From: Pseudomonadota bacterium
GTDB lineage: Bacteria; Pseudomonadota; Gammaproteobacteria; Burkholderiales; Burkholderiaceae_C
Assembly (NCBI GenBank): GCA_021847345.1
Contig: JAJZTW010000026.1
Span: 1-49,343 of the forward strand
Length of the DNA stretch: 49,343 bases
Direction of reading: 5' to 3'
The notes beneath the pieces are model-generated. The model worked only from the letters and a program-made list of their open reading frames with translations. It was not told where the DNA came from and made no database searches. Position 1 is the first letter of the stretch. Each line of letters begins with the position of its first letter. The translations under genes were made by a program, and so were the position numbers. Below, piece after piece: positions 19,105 to 28,183 of the stretch.

Positions 19105-20373
19105 ATGCATTCGCGCAAAGCCCGACTCGCCGCACTGTGGTTGTCGGTCCTGCCCGGCGTGGCGTGCGCCGACACCGGCGTGTACTGGACCTTCGTCAAC
19201 AACACGCCGCAGGACGTCCACCTCGTGCTTGGCGACATCCACCATCTGGAATGCTGGATGCCCTCGACCTTCCGGCAGGACAACCTGCTGCCAGCGGGTC
19301 AGAGCCGCACCTTCTACCTCGAGACCGGCTGCACCGACATGGCCTTCACCGTGAAACTCCACGGCGCCGGCTACGACGGCTCGCGGGTCAGGATCTGGTC
19401 CGGTGACGCGAACCCCCTGTACGCCGCGGTGACACGCCATGTTCACTGGGCATACAGCGCCAAGCCACTGTGGAAGCCGTCGCCAAGGGCCATCGGCTCC
19501 AGCAGCGAGGACCTCGACACCGCCATCGGGTTCACCGGCCGCGGCTGGTACGACACCATCGAGGCCAGCGTGCAGATCGCGCCCGGGCACACGCCGCTGC
19601 CCCCGGGCAGCTACACGACGAGCTGCAACGCGGACTACGACGCTTCCAGCGGCTTGCTGCGCACCGACTGCATGACCCCGCGCGACGTCATGCAGCACGA
19701 GCAGGACATGAACTACAAGCATCTGTGCAAACCCGGCACCAATGTGCGCAACGACAACGGCCGGCCGGTGTGCGATGAGTTCAGCGACGCGGTTCCGCCG
19801 GGCAGCTACCGCGACAGCTGCACGCTGCGTGACTTCGACCCCCGGGACGGCAAGCTTCACGTCGATTGCCTCGACGAGTGGGGCCGCGAGCAATGCGCGC
19901 GCGAGCTGAACTACACGCACCTGTGCGCGCCGGGCTCGCCAGTGGTCAACGCGGACGGCCAACCGCTTTGCGAGCAGCTGAGCGACGAGCTTCCGCAAGG
20001 CAGCTATCTCGACAGCTGCACACCGGTCGACTTCGACCCGCAGGAAGGCCTGCTGTCGGCCACCTGTCCTGACCACACGGGCAAGGGTGCCGACGCCCGG
20101 CTCGAGACCTACTATCGCTGCGCCCCGGGAAGCACGCTGTCCAACGACGACGGCACGCTGCGCTGCGACACGCTGTTCATCCCCGAGGGCTCGTACACCA
20201 GCCAGTGCTCCGACATACGCTACGCCGACGGCGTGCTGCAGGCGAGCTGCAGGACCCTCTCGCCGCTGGGCACGCTGCGCCTGGACTATGAGCAGACCTG
20301 CGCGCCGCGCAGCACCGTGCGCCTCGACAACGCCACCCTTCGACTGGCCTGCGACACGCCGAAGCCCGGCTGA
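19105..20373 (+). CDS. secreted protein with four CVNH-like (cyanovirin-N homology) repeats
   Basis: This 422-residue protein has a signal peptide (1-22, ending GVACA). A shared N-terminal beta-rich domain spans about 23-160, with WTFVNNT, GAGYDG, IGSSS, IGFTGRGWYDTI and C50/C76. Four repeats follow at about 166-223, 231-289, 297-354 and 360-416. Each repeat has G-S-Y-x-x-S/Q-C, a second Cys about 15 residues on, a third in xxCxPGS/R, and a fourth after an N-D-N/D-G-like turn. This fits bacterial CVNH repeats with an added Cys pair. CVNH domains are often glycan-binding; the ligand here is unknown. The start is the only ATG near the signal peptide. Confidence 0.72.
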   Translation: MHSRKARLAALWLSVLPGVACADTGVYWTFVNNTPQDVHLVLGDIHHLECWMPSTFRQDNLLPAGQSRTFYLETGCTDMAFTVKLHGAGYDGSRVRIWSGDANPLYAAVTRHVHWAYSAKPLWKPSPRAIGSSSEDLDTAIGFTGRGWYDTIEASVQIAPGHTPLPPGSYTTSCNADYDASSGLLRTDCMTPRDVMQHEQDMNYKHLCKPGTNVRNDNGRPVCDEFSDAVPPGSYRDSCTLRDFDPRDGKLHVDCLDEWGREQCARELNYTHLCAPGSPVVNADGQPLCEQLSDELPQGSYLDSCTPVDFDPQEGLLSATCPDHTGKGADARLETYYRCAPGSTLSNDDGTLRCDTLFIPEGSYTSQCSDIRYADGVLQASCRTLSPLGTLRLDYEQTCAPRSTVRLDNATLRLACDTPKPG

Positions 20374-20429
20374 GCGCGCAGGACGAGTACGATGCCCGGC
20401 TGGTACAGCGCCCGGCTTCGTGCAACTCC

Positions 20430-21263
20430 ATGGCCCCGTCCTGCCCGACCTCCGACGATCTCGATGCCCTCGGCGCGCTGCTGCGCGAAGCGGCACAGCT
20501 GCACATCCTGCCTCGCGCAGCCGATCCGCGCGCGCGTCTGAAGGACGATGGCAGCTGGGTCACCGACGCGGATCTGGCGATGCAGCACCACCTGCAGCAA
20601 CGCCTGGCGCAACGCTGGCCCGACGTGGCCCTGCTGGGCGAGGAAATGACCCCTGAACAGCAGCAGGGCCTGATGCGCACCGAAGCCGCCACACCCGACG
20701 GGCCGGGGCTGTGGGTGCTCGATCCGATCGACGGAACCAGCAACTTCACCGCCGGCCTGCCGGCCTTCGGACCGTCGCTGGCCTGGGTGCAGGCGGGGCG
20801 CGTGCGCCTGGGCCTTGTGCTGGACGTCATGCGCGACGAACTGTTCGACGCCGCGCTCGGCCACGGCGCCCGCCTGCAGCGCCGGCCCTTGCATTGCCCT
20901 GCCGCGCCGCCGATGCGGCGCGCCATCGCCTGCGTGGACTTCAAGCGCCTGCCGCACGCGCTGGCGGCGCGCCTGGCCACCACCCCGCCCTACGCGTCGC
21001 AGCGCTCGCTCGGCTCGGTGGCGCTGGACTGGTGCTGGGTGGCCGCCGGACGCTTCCACCTGTACGTGCACGGCGCGCAGGGCTTGTGGGACTACGCCGC
21101 CGGCAGCCTCATTCTGGCCGAGTCCGGCGGCAGCGCGCAGACCCTGCAGGCCGACGAGGTGTTCGACAACTCGCTGCACAAGCGCTCGGCGCTGGCGGCG
21201 GTGGACGCGGCGCTGCTGCGCGAATGGGCGGACTGGGTGGAACGCGCCAACGCGGGTCGCTGA
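20430..21263 (+). CDS. inositol monophosphatase family protein
   Basis: This 277-residue Li-sensitive phosphatase fold has LLGEE (about 68-72), the metal motif DPIDGTSNF (98-106) and WDYAAGSLILAESGG (from W220). These are the three signatures of the IMPase family. The substrate could be inositol phosphate, histidinol phosphate or another sugar phosphate; sequence does not decide. It sits between the two CVNH paralogues on the same strand, 56 bp after the first and 130 bp before the second. A TACGAT (20387-20392) may be its -10. Confidence 0.88.
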   Translation: MAPSCPTSDDLDALGALLREAAQLHILPRAADPRARLKDDGSWVTDADLAMQHHLQQRLAQRWPDVALLGEEMTPEQQQGLMRTEAATPDGPGLWVLDPIDGTSNFTAGLPAFGPSLAWVQAGRVRLGLVLDVMRDELFDAALGHGARLQRRPLHCPAAPPMRRAIACVDFKRLPHALAARLATTPPYASQRSLGSVALDWCWVAAGRFHLYVHGAQGLWDYAAGSLILAESGGSAQTLQADEVFDNSLHKRSALAAVDAALLREWADWVERANAGR

Positions 21264-21393
21264 ACTGCGCGGCGTGCCCGCGCTGGCGAGGCGTCGTCGC
21301 GGGCGCGCAAAAGCCCTACGCCCGACCCGGGACCGGCAAGGGGCTACAAAGATCGCGAAGGGCAGCGCCGGCAACCGGACGCGGAGGTCCATC

Positions 21394-22473
21394 GTGAGTC
21401 GCACCATTCGTCATCTCGCCGCAAGCCTCTTGCTGGCGCTTACTTCCCCTGCGATGGCCGGCACGGGGATCTACTGGACCTTCGTCAACAAGACGTCGCA
21501 GGATCTGTACCTGACGCCGGCTCCACTCGACGAAAGCCACTGCTGGGCGCCGTCGGACTTCAAGGTCCGAAGCCCTGTTTTCGCGGGACAGACCCGAACC
21601 TTCTACATCGAGCTGGGAAACTGCACTGACACGGCATTCACGGTCAACTTCAGCGGCGCCGGATACGACGGCACGCGCGCCAGGATCTGGGCCCAGGAGC
21701 AATTCCCTTTCGATCTCACCGTGACGCGGCATCTGAAGTCCGCGCGCAGCGACAAGCGCAGCATGAATCTGCCCGTCATGGGAATCGGCAGCAGCAGCGA
21801 TGCCATCGACAACAGCATCGGCTTCACCGGCCAGGGCTGGTACGACACCATCGTGGCCAGCACGACCCTGTCGGCGACACACGACCCGCTGCCGCCCGGC
21901 TCCTACACGCAAACCTGCAACGCCGACTACGACGCCGCCAGCGGGCTGTTGCGCACCGACTGCATGTACCCCAACCTGACGCCGAACTACGACGCCAGCC
22001 TGAACTACCTGCGCATATGCGCACCCGGATCCACGGTACGCAACGACAACGGCCAGCCCGCATGCGACCACCTCAGCGACAGGATTCCCCCCGGGTCGTA
22101 CCGGCAAAGCTGCGGCCTGCGCGACTTCGACCCCGACACCGGCCGTTTGCAGGCCGCCTGCGCCGATCCCGCGGGCCGGCACTTCGACACTTCGCTGCAG
22201 GCCTACTACGAGTGCGAGCCGGGCAGCACGATCTCGAATGACAACGGCACGCTGCGCTGCGACCGCCCGTTCATCCCGGGCGGCGTCTACACCAGCCAAT
22301 GCAGGGACATCCAGTACCGGAACGGCGTACTCCAGGGCGACTGCAGGACCTTCGTGCCGCTCGGAACGCTGCGCCTGGATTACCAGGCACAGTGCGCCCC
22401 GTGGAGCAGCGTGAGCCTGGGCCTGGAGCACGAGCGCAGTGCGCTGGTCTGCGACACGCCGAAGGCGCGCTGA
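21394..22473 (+). CDS. secreted protein with three CVNH-like repeats (paralogue)
   Basis: This 359-residue protein starts with GTG at 21394, with GGAGG 6 nt upstream. Its signal peptide covers about 1-22 (ending PAMA). The N-terminal domain is clearly homologous to the first paralogue (WTFVNKT, C50/C77, GAGYDG, RIW, VTRH, IGSSS, IGFTGQGWYDTI). It has three repeats at about 167-224, 232-289 and 296-353. Repeat 2 begins like repeat 2 of the longer paralogue and ends like its repeat 3, so the two differ by one repeat. A hairpin (21365-21382) lies just before the ribosome binding site. The function is unknown. Confidence 0.72.
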   Translation: MSRTIRHLAASLLLALTSPAMAGTGIYWTFVNKTSQDLYLTPAPLDESHCWAPSDFKVRSPVFAGQTRTFYIELGNCTDTAFTVNFSGAGYDGTRARIWAQEQFPFDLTVTRHLKSARSDKRSMNLPVMGIGSSSDAIDNSIGFTGQGWYDTIVASTTLSATHDPLPPGSYTQTCNADYDAASGLLRTDCMYPNLTPNYDASLNYLRICAPGSTVRNDNGQPACDHLSDRIPPGSYRQSCGLRDFDPDTGRLQAACADPAGRHFDTSLQAYYECEPGSTISNDNGTLRCDRPFIPGGVYTSQCRDIQYRNGVLQGDCRTFVPLGTLRLDYQAQCAPWSSVSLGLEHERSALVCDTPKAR

Positions 22474-22486
22474 AGCCCAGCCCAGC

Positions 22487-22509
22487 GCGGGTGCGCAGCG
22501 CGCACCCGC
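22487..22509. terminator. Bidirectional hairpin between convergent genes
   Basis: GCGGGTGCGC (22487-22496) and GCGCACCCGC (22500-22509) form a perfect 10-bp stem with a 3-nt loop. It lies between the second CVNH gene and the convergent amn gene. There is no T tract on either side. Confidence 0.5.
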
Positions 22510-22541
22510 GTGCCCGTGCCCCATCGGCCGCCGCCCCCCTG

Positions 22542-24137
22542 CTACTGGAAGGCCACCTCGTCGAAACTGCGCAGCTTGCGGCTGTGCAGGCGCTCCATGC
22601 GCTGGCCGCGCAGGATCTCCAGCGCACGCAAGCCGATTCGCAGGTGCTGGCCGACGCGCTCGCGATAGAAACGGTCGGCCATCCCCGGCAGCTTGAGGTC
22701 GCCGTGCAGCGGCTTGTCACTGACGCACAGCAGGGTTCCGTAGGGCACGCGCAGCCGGAAGCCGTTGGCGGCGATGGTGGCGCTTTCCATGTCCAGCGCG
22801 ATGGCCCGGCTTTGTGAAAAGCGCAGCCGCGGCGTGCTCAGCGGCCCGCCGAAGGGCTGCAGCTCCCAATGCCGGTTGTCGGTGGTGGCCACGGTGCCGG
22901 TGCGCATCACGCGCTTGAGCTCCAGGCCGTGCAGCCGGGTGATCTCGGCCACCGCCTGCTGCAGCGCCACCTGCACTTCGGCCAGTGCCGGGATCGGCAC
23001 CCACGGCGGCAGGTCCTCGTCGAGCACATGGTCCTCGCGCACGTAGCCGTGCGCCAGCACGTAGTCGCCGAGCTGCTGGGTGCTTCGCAGCCCGGCGCAA
23101 TGACCCAGCATCAGCCACGTGTGCGGGCGCAGCACGGCGATGTGATCGGTGATGGTGCGCGCGTTCGACGGGCCGACGCCGATGTTGACCAGCGTGATGC
23201 CCGAGCCGTCGGCGCGCACCAGGTGGTAGGCCGGCATCTGCGGCATGCGCGTGGGCGGCGTGCCGCTGGCGTCCCCGGGCAGGCCGGGGTGCCCCGCGCG
23301 CCGCGTCACCACGTTGCCGGGCTCGACCAGCGCCACGTAGTCCTGCGCATCCGCGGCCGGGCTGCGCATCAGCTCGCGCCCGAGGCGAACGAACTCCTCG
23401 ACGTAGAAGCCGTAGTTGGTGAACAGCACGAAATTCTGGAAATGCCCGGCCGACGTTCCCGTGTAGTGCCGCAATCGCTGCAAGGAATAGTCCACGCGCG
23501 GCGCGGTGAACAGCGCCAGCGGGCGCGGCTGCCCCGGCGCCGGGCAGAAGGTGCCGTTGGCGATGCCGTCGTCCATGCCCGACAGATCGGGCATGTCGAA
23601 GCACGACAGCAGGTCTCGCCGCTGCGCGGCATCGAGCTCGGCGTCGAACGACGTGTGCTCGTCGAACGTGAAGGGCAGCGCGATCGGCACGTCGCTGGGG
23701 CCGACCACCAGCGGCGAGCCGTGGTTGCGCAACAGCAGTTCGAACTGCTCGCGCAAGTACCCGGCGAACAGGTCGGGCCGGGTCAGCGTGGTCTCGAACA
23801 CCCCTGGGCCGGACACGAAACCAAAGCTCGCGGGAGACTCGGCCGGGGTCGCGACCTGGGGATGCCCGGGCACCTCCACGCGCACGCGTGGGTAGAACGC
23901 GCGCACGCGCGGCGCCGGGCTCGTCGCGCCCTGCGCATGCCGCGCGACCAACTCGTGCAGCGCGGCGTGCAGGCGCTGCACGCCTTGTGCGTACAAGGCC
24001 TGCACATGGGCGAGCGCCGATTCGGCGTCGACATGGCTGAGCTGCGCCGTGTCGTCGGCAAGCGGGGGCGGCGGCGCCCGATGCAGCGGCGTCGCGCGCG
24101 GCAGCGGGTCGGGCGGATGCTGGGGACTGCGGGTCAT
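22542..24137 (-). CDS. amn: AMP nucleosidase
   Basis: This 531-residue protein matches bacterial AMP nucleosidase. The N-terminal domain includes FYPRVRVEVPG and ITRPD-like TLTRPDLFAGYL. The C-terminal nucleoside-phosphorylase-like domain has VNIGVGPSNARTITDHIAVLRP and an ALDMESATIAANGFR segment. The enzyme cleaves AMP to adenine and ribose 5-phosphate. I chose the ATG at 24137 (GACGAGG upstream) over an upstream TTG. It lies 66 bp downstream of metF on the same strand and may be part of the ahcY-metF transcript. Confidence 0.9.
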   Translation of the reverse strand: MTRSPQHPPDPLPRATPLHRAPPPPLADDTAQLSHVDAESALAHVQALYAQGVQRLHAALHELVARHAQGATSPAPRVRAFYPRVRVEVPGHPQVATPAESPASFGFVSGPGVFETTLTRPDLFAGYLREQFELLLRNHGSPLVVGPSDVPIALPFTFDEHTSFDAELDAAQRRDLLSCFDMPDLSGMDDGIANGTFCPAPGQPRPLALFTAPRVDYSLQRLRHYTGTSAGHFQNFVLFTNYGFYVEEFVRLGRELMRSPAADAQDYVALVEPGNVVTRRAGHPGLPGDASGTPPTRMPQMPAYHLVRADGSGITLVNIGVGPSNARTITDHIAVLRPHTWLMLGHCAGLRSTQQLGDYVLAHGYVREDHVLDEDLPPWVPIPALAEVQVALQQAVAEITRLHGLELKRVMRTGTVATTDNRHWELQPFGGPLSTPRLRFSQSRAIALDMESATIAANGFRLRVPYGTLLCVSDKPLHGDLKLPGMADRFYRERVGQHLRIGLRALEILRGQRMERLHSRKLRSFDEVAFQ

Positions 24138-24203
24138 GAGCGCCTCGTCGGGTTCGCGCGAAGCGTCCAAGCTTAGTGCCAGGACGCCAGCGGCGCCCGC
24201 GGC

Positions 24204-25037
24204 TCAGGCGGCGGCGACCCGCTCCAGAACGCCCAGGCTGGCATCCGCCTGGTTCAACGTGTAGAAGTGCAAGCCGGGCGCGCCTCCGGCGAGCAGTCTG
24301 CAACACAATTGCGCCACCACATCGCGCCCGAAATCCACGATCGAGTCACGGTCATCGCCGAAGCCGAGCAGGCGCAGGCGCATCCAGCGCGGCACCTCGG
24401 CGCCGCAGACCTCCGAGAAGCGCAGCAACTGGCTGGCGTTGGTCACCGGCATGATTCCCGGCACAACCGGCGCATCGACGCCTGCCTTGCGCACCTCGTC
24501 GACAAAGCGGAAATACGCGTCGGGGTTGAAGAAGTACTGGGTGATCGCGGAATTCGCCCCGGCGCGCATCTTGGCCACGAAATGCCGCAGGTCGTCGGCC
24601 GGGCTGCGCGCCTGCGGATGCACCTCGGGATAGGCCGCCACCTCGATGTGGAACCAGTCGGCGCTCTCGGCGCGAATGAACTCCACCAGGTCGGCGGCGT
24701 GCGAGAACTCGCCGCCCAGGCCGTAGCCCGAGGGCAGGTCGCCGCGCAGCGCGACGATGCGCCGGATGCCCTCGGCGCGGTAGCGCCGAAGGATCTCGCG
24801 CACGCTGTCGCGGCTGGCACCGATGCACGACAGGTGCGGCGCCGCCCGCACCCCCTCGGCGGCGATGTCCAGCACGGTCTCCAGCGTGCCCTGCTGCGTG
24901 GAGCCGCCGGCGCCGAAGGTCACCGAGCAGAACTCGGGCGAACGCTGGTACAGGCGCTGGCGCGCCGCGCGCAGGCGCTCGGCGCCCTCCGGCGTCTTGG
25001 GCGGAAAGAACTCGAAACTCAGGTGGGCGACTTGCAT
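24204..25037 (-). CDS. metF: 5,10-methylenetetrahydrofolate reductase
   Basis: This 277-residue flavoprotein begins with LSFEFFPPKTPEG and contains VTFGAGGST, LRGD and ITQYFF. All are signatures of bacterial MetF. It reduces methylene-THF to methyl-THF, the methyl donor for homocysteine. It starts 16 bp after ahcY, so the two form an operon expected to be under the SAH riboswitch. Confidence 0.96.
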   Translation of the reverse strand: MQVAHLSFEFFPPKTPEGAERLRAARQRLYQRSPEFCSVTFGAGGSTQQGTLETVLDIAAEGVRAAPHLSCIGASRDSVREILRRYRAEGIRRIVALRGDLPSGYGLGGEFSHAADLVEFIRAESADWFHIEVAAYPEVHPQARSPADDLRHFVAKMRAGANSAITQYFFNPDAYFRFVDEVRKAGVDAPVVPGIMPVTNASQLLRFSEVCGAEVPRWMRLRLLGFGDDRDSIVDFGRDVVAQLCCRLLAGGAPGLHFYTLNQADASLGVLERVAAA

Positions 25038-25053
25038 GCCTGCGCAGGTCGGG

Positions 25054-26484
<1,431 letters not shown>

Positions 26485-26549
26485 GTCGGATTCTCCGCAA
26501 GACATCGGTCCGACACGGGATGCGCACCGCATCCCGTGCCGGGCACGGG
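26485..26549 (-). promoter_or_regulatory. ahcY expression platform: mutually exclusive hairpins
   Basis: Between the riboswitch and the ahcY start two strong stems compete. One is an 11-bp perfect stem (26514-26524 with 26528-26538). The other is a 7-bp stem (26533-26539 with 26543-26549). They share 26533-26538. A third, 6-bp stem (26485-26490 with 26509-26514) encloses the Shine-Dalgarno GGAG (26493-26496). This could couple aptamer folding to ribosome access. Confidence 0.45.
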
Positions 26550-26551
26550 TT

Positions 26552-26684
26552 GGGTGAGCGCCGTTGCACAGGCGCCGCCGGCGGCCGGCCGGCGACGCTC
26601 CACGTCCGTGGACCCCGAGCCTGGCGATCCCCCCGACCACGCAGTCGGGTGGTCGGGGCGGATGCGTCGCAACGCTCCTCGGGG
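26552..26684 (-). promoter_or_regulatory. SAH riboswitch upstream of ahcY
   Basis: Read on the minus strand, the leader has P1 5' CCCCGAGGAGCG (from 26684) continuing into GTTGCGAC. A GC-rich P2 hairpin follows, then CCAGGCTCGGGG (26624 to 26613). Next is a second GC-rich stem, and then CAACGGCGCTCA (26566 to 26555), whose GCGCTC-type end can pair with the GAGCG core as the pseudoknot. These conserved blocks and their order match the SAH riboswitch class known upstream of ahcY in beta- and gammaproteobacteria. Binding of SAH is expected to raise ahcY expression. Confidence 0.93.
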
Positions 26685-26691
26685 AAGCCAG

Positions 26692-26697
26692 ATTGTA
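26692..26697 (-). promoter_or_regulatory. -10 box TACAAT of the ahcY leader
   Basis: TACAAT (26697 to 26692) places the transcription start at about 26685, exactly where the 5' strand of the riboswitch P1 begins. An imperfect palindrome (26702-26727, TGCAT...ATGCA with GGCG/CGCC inside) spans the -35 position and may be an operator or the end hairpin of metK. Confidence 0.6.
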
Positions 26698-26750
26698 GCC
26701 ATGCATTCGGCGAATCCGCCGCATGCACTACGAACCCTCGCGCAAGCCGC

Positions 26751-27956
26751 TCAGGCTGCGGCCACCGGCAGTTCCGGGCTCAGCCCGATGGCCTCGCGCA
26801 GCGCAGCGGCCTTGTCGACCGCCTCCCAGCTGAAGTCGGGCTCGTCGCGCCCGAAGTGCCCGTAGGCGGCGGTCTTCGCGTAGATCGGGCGCTGCAGGTC
26901 GAGCATGCGCGTGATGCCGCGCGGGCGCAGGTCGAAGTGCTGGCGCACCAGTTGCTCCAGGCGCGCATCGTCGACCACCCCGGTGCCCTGGGTGGTGACC
27001 ATGATGCTGGTCGGCTCGGCCACGCCGATGGCGTAGGAGATCTGCACCAGGCAACGCCTGGCCAGCCCGGCGGCGACGATGTTCTTGGCCACGTAACGCG
27101 CGGCGTAGGCCGCCGAACGGTCGACCTTGCTCGGATCCTTGCCCGAGAACGCACCGCCGCCGTGGGGCGCGGCACCGCCGTAGGTGTCGACGATGATCTT
27201 GCGTCCGGTCAGACCGCAGTCACCCTGCGGACCGCCGATCACGAAACGTCCGGTCGGGTTGATCAGGTACTTCACCGGGCCGCGCATGAAATGCGCTGGC
27301 AGCACCGGCTTGATGATTTCCTCGATCACCCCTTCGCGCAGACGGGCCATGTCCACATCCGGCGCATGCTGGGTGGACAGCACCACGGTGTCGATCCCGG
27401 TGGGCAGTCCGCCCTCGTAGCGGAAGGTGATCTGGCTTTTCGCGTCCGGGCGCAGCCACGGCAGGCGGCCGTCCCGGCGCAGCTGGCTCTGGCGCTCGAC
27501 CAGCCGATGCGCGTAGTAGATCGGTGCCGGCATCAGCTCCGGGGTTTCATCGCAGGCATAGCCGAACATCAGGCCCTGGTCCCCGGCGCCCTGGTCCAGG
27601 TCGTCGTCGTGCGCCTTGTCCACGCCGCGCGCGATATCGGGGCTTTGCTTGTCGTAGGCCACCAGCACCGCGCAGCTCTTGTGGTCGATGCCGAAATCGG
27701 CGTCGTCGTAGCCGATGCGCTGCAGCGTGCTGCGTGCCACCTGGATGTAATCCACCACTGCCGTCGTGGTGATTTCCCCCGCGAGCACGATCAGCCCGGT
27801 GTTGGCCAGCGTCTCGGCGGCCACGCGCGAACGCGGATCCTGCTCGAGGATCGCATCCAGGATGGCGTCGGAGATCTGGTCGGCCACCTTGTCCGGATGC
27901 CCCTCCGAAACCGACTCGGAGGTGAACAGGTGGGAAGAGGAATGCAGTTCGGCCAT
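26751..27956 (-). CDS. metK: S-adenosylmethionine synthetase
   Basis: This 401-residue enzyme has the family start [20 protein letters not shown], the loop [14 protein letters not shown] and the signature [19 protein letters not shown] (near 250-270). It makes SAM from methionine and ATP. AAGGAGC precedes the ATG at 27956. It is divergent from the lpxL genes and has its own promoter and a structured leader of about 138 nt. Confidence 0.97.
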   Translation of the reverse strand: MAELHSSSHLFTSESVSEGHPDKVADQISDAILDAILEQDPRSRVAAETLANTGLIVLAGEITTTAVVDYIQVARSTLQRIGYDDADFGIDHKSCAVLVAYDKQSPDIARGVDKAHDDDLDQGAGDQGLMFGYACDETPELMPAPIYYAHRLVERQSQLRRDGRLPWLRPDAKSQITFRYEGGLPTGIDTVVLSTQHAPDVDMARLREGVIEEIIKPVLPAHFMRGPVKYLINPTGRFVIGGPQGDCGLTGRKIIVDTYGGAAPHGGGAFSGKDPSKVDRSAAYAARYVAKNIVAAGLARRCLVQISYAIGVAEPTSIMVTTQGTGVVDDARLEQLVRQHFDLRPRGITRMLDLQRPIYAKTAAYGHFGRDEPDFSWEAVDKAAALREAIGLSPELPVAAA

Positions 27957-28035
27957 GCGCGGCTCCTTGTTGGGAATGACTGCGGGTGGGGTTCCGCCTC
28001 GAGCCTGCTGCATGCCGACGCTTTAGCGGATTCTC

Positions 28036-28093
28036 GCTCCCCGGGGCAGGCCCCGGAGCTTGTCGCCCCGCAAGTTGTCATTAACTCGGCGAC
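28036..28093 (-). promoter_or_regulatory. Structured metK leader (unclassified)
   Basis: Read in the metK direction, GTCGCC (28093-28088) pairs with GGCGAC (28067-28062). AGTT (28086-28083) pairs with AACT (28076-28073) inside it. A second hairpin (28059 to 28036) forms a 5-bp plus 4-bp GC-rich stem with a two-base bulge. No T tract follows. It does not match the SAM-binding riboswitch classes I know; a regulatory role is inference. Confidence 0.45.
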
Positions 28094-28100
28094 TTTCGCA

Positions 28101-28106
28101 ATTATA
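28101..28106 (-). promoter_or_regulatory. -10 box TATAAT of metK
   Basis: A perfect TATAAT on the minus strand puts the metK start point at about 28094. The -35 is weak (GCGACT at 18-bp spacing). It is in the 227-bp divergent region between metK and the lpxL genes. Confidence 0.65.
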
Positions 28107-28183
28107 GGCCGGCGCCGGCCCGTGAGTCGCGCGCTGGCTAACATAGCTGTCCCGCCCGACCACGCCGCCGAACACCACCCGCG

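Noticed and set aside
26702..26727. metK intrinsic terminator
   Set aside because: The hairpin has an internal loop and no T tract, and it sits over the -35 region of the ahcY promoter. It may be an operator instead, so no terminator is called.
27957..28106. SAM-II or SAM-I riboswitch before metK
   Set aside because: CGCTAAAGCG resembles part of SAM-II only superficially and the H-type pseudoknot partner is missing. No SAM-I four-way junction blocks are present.
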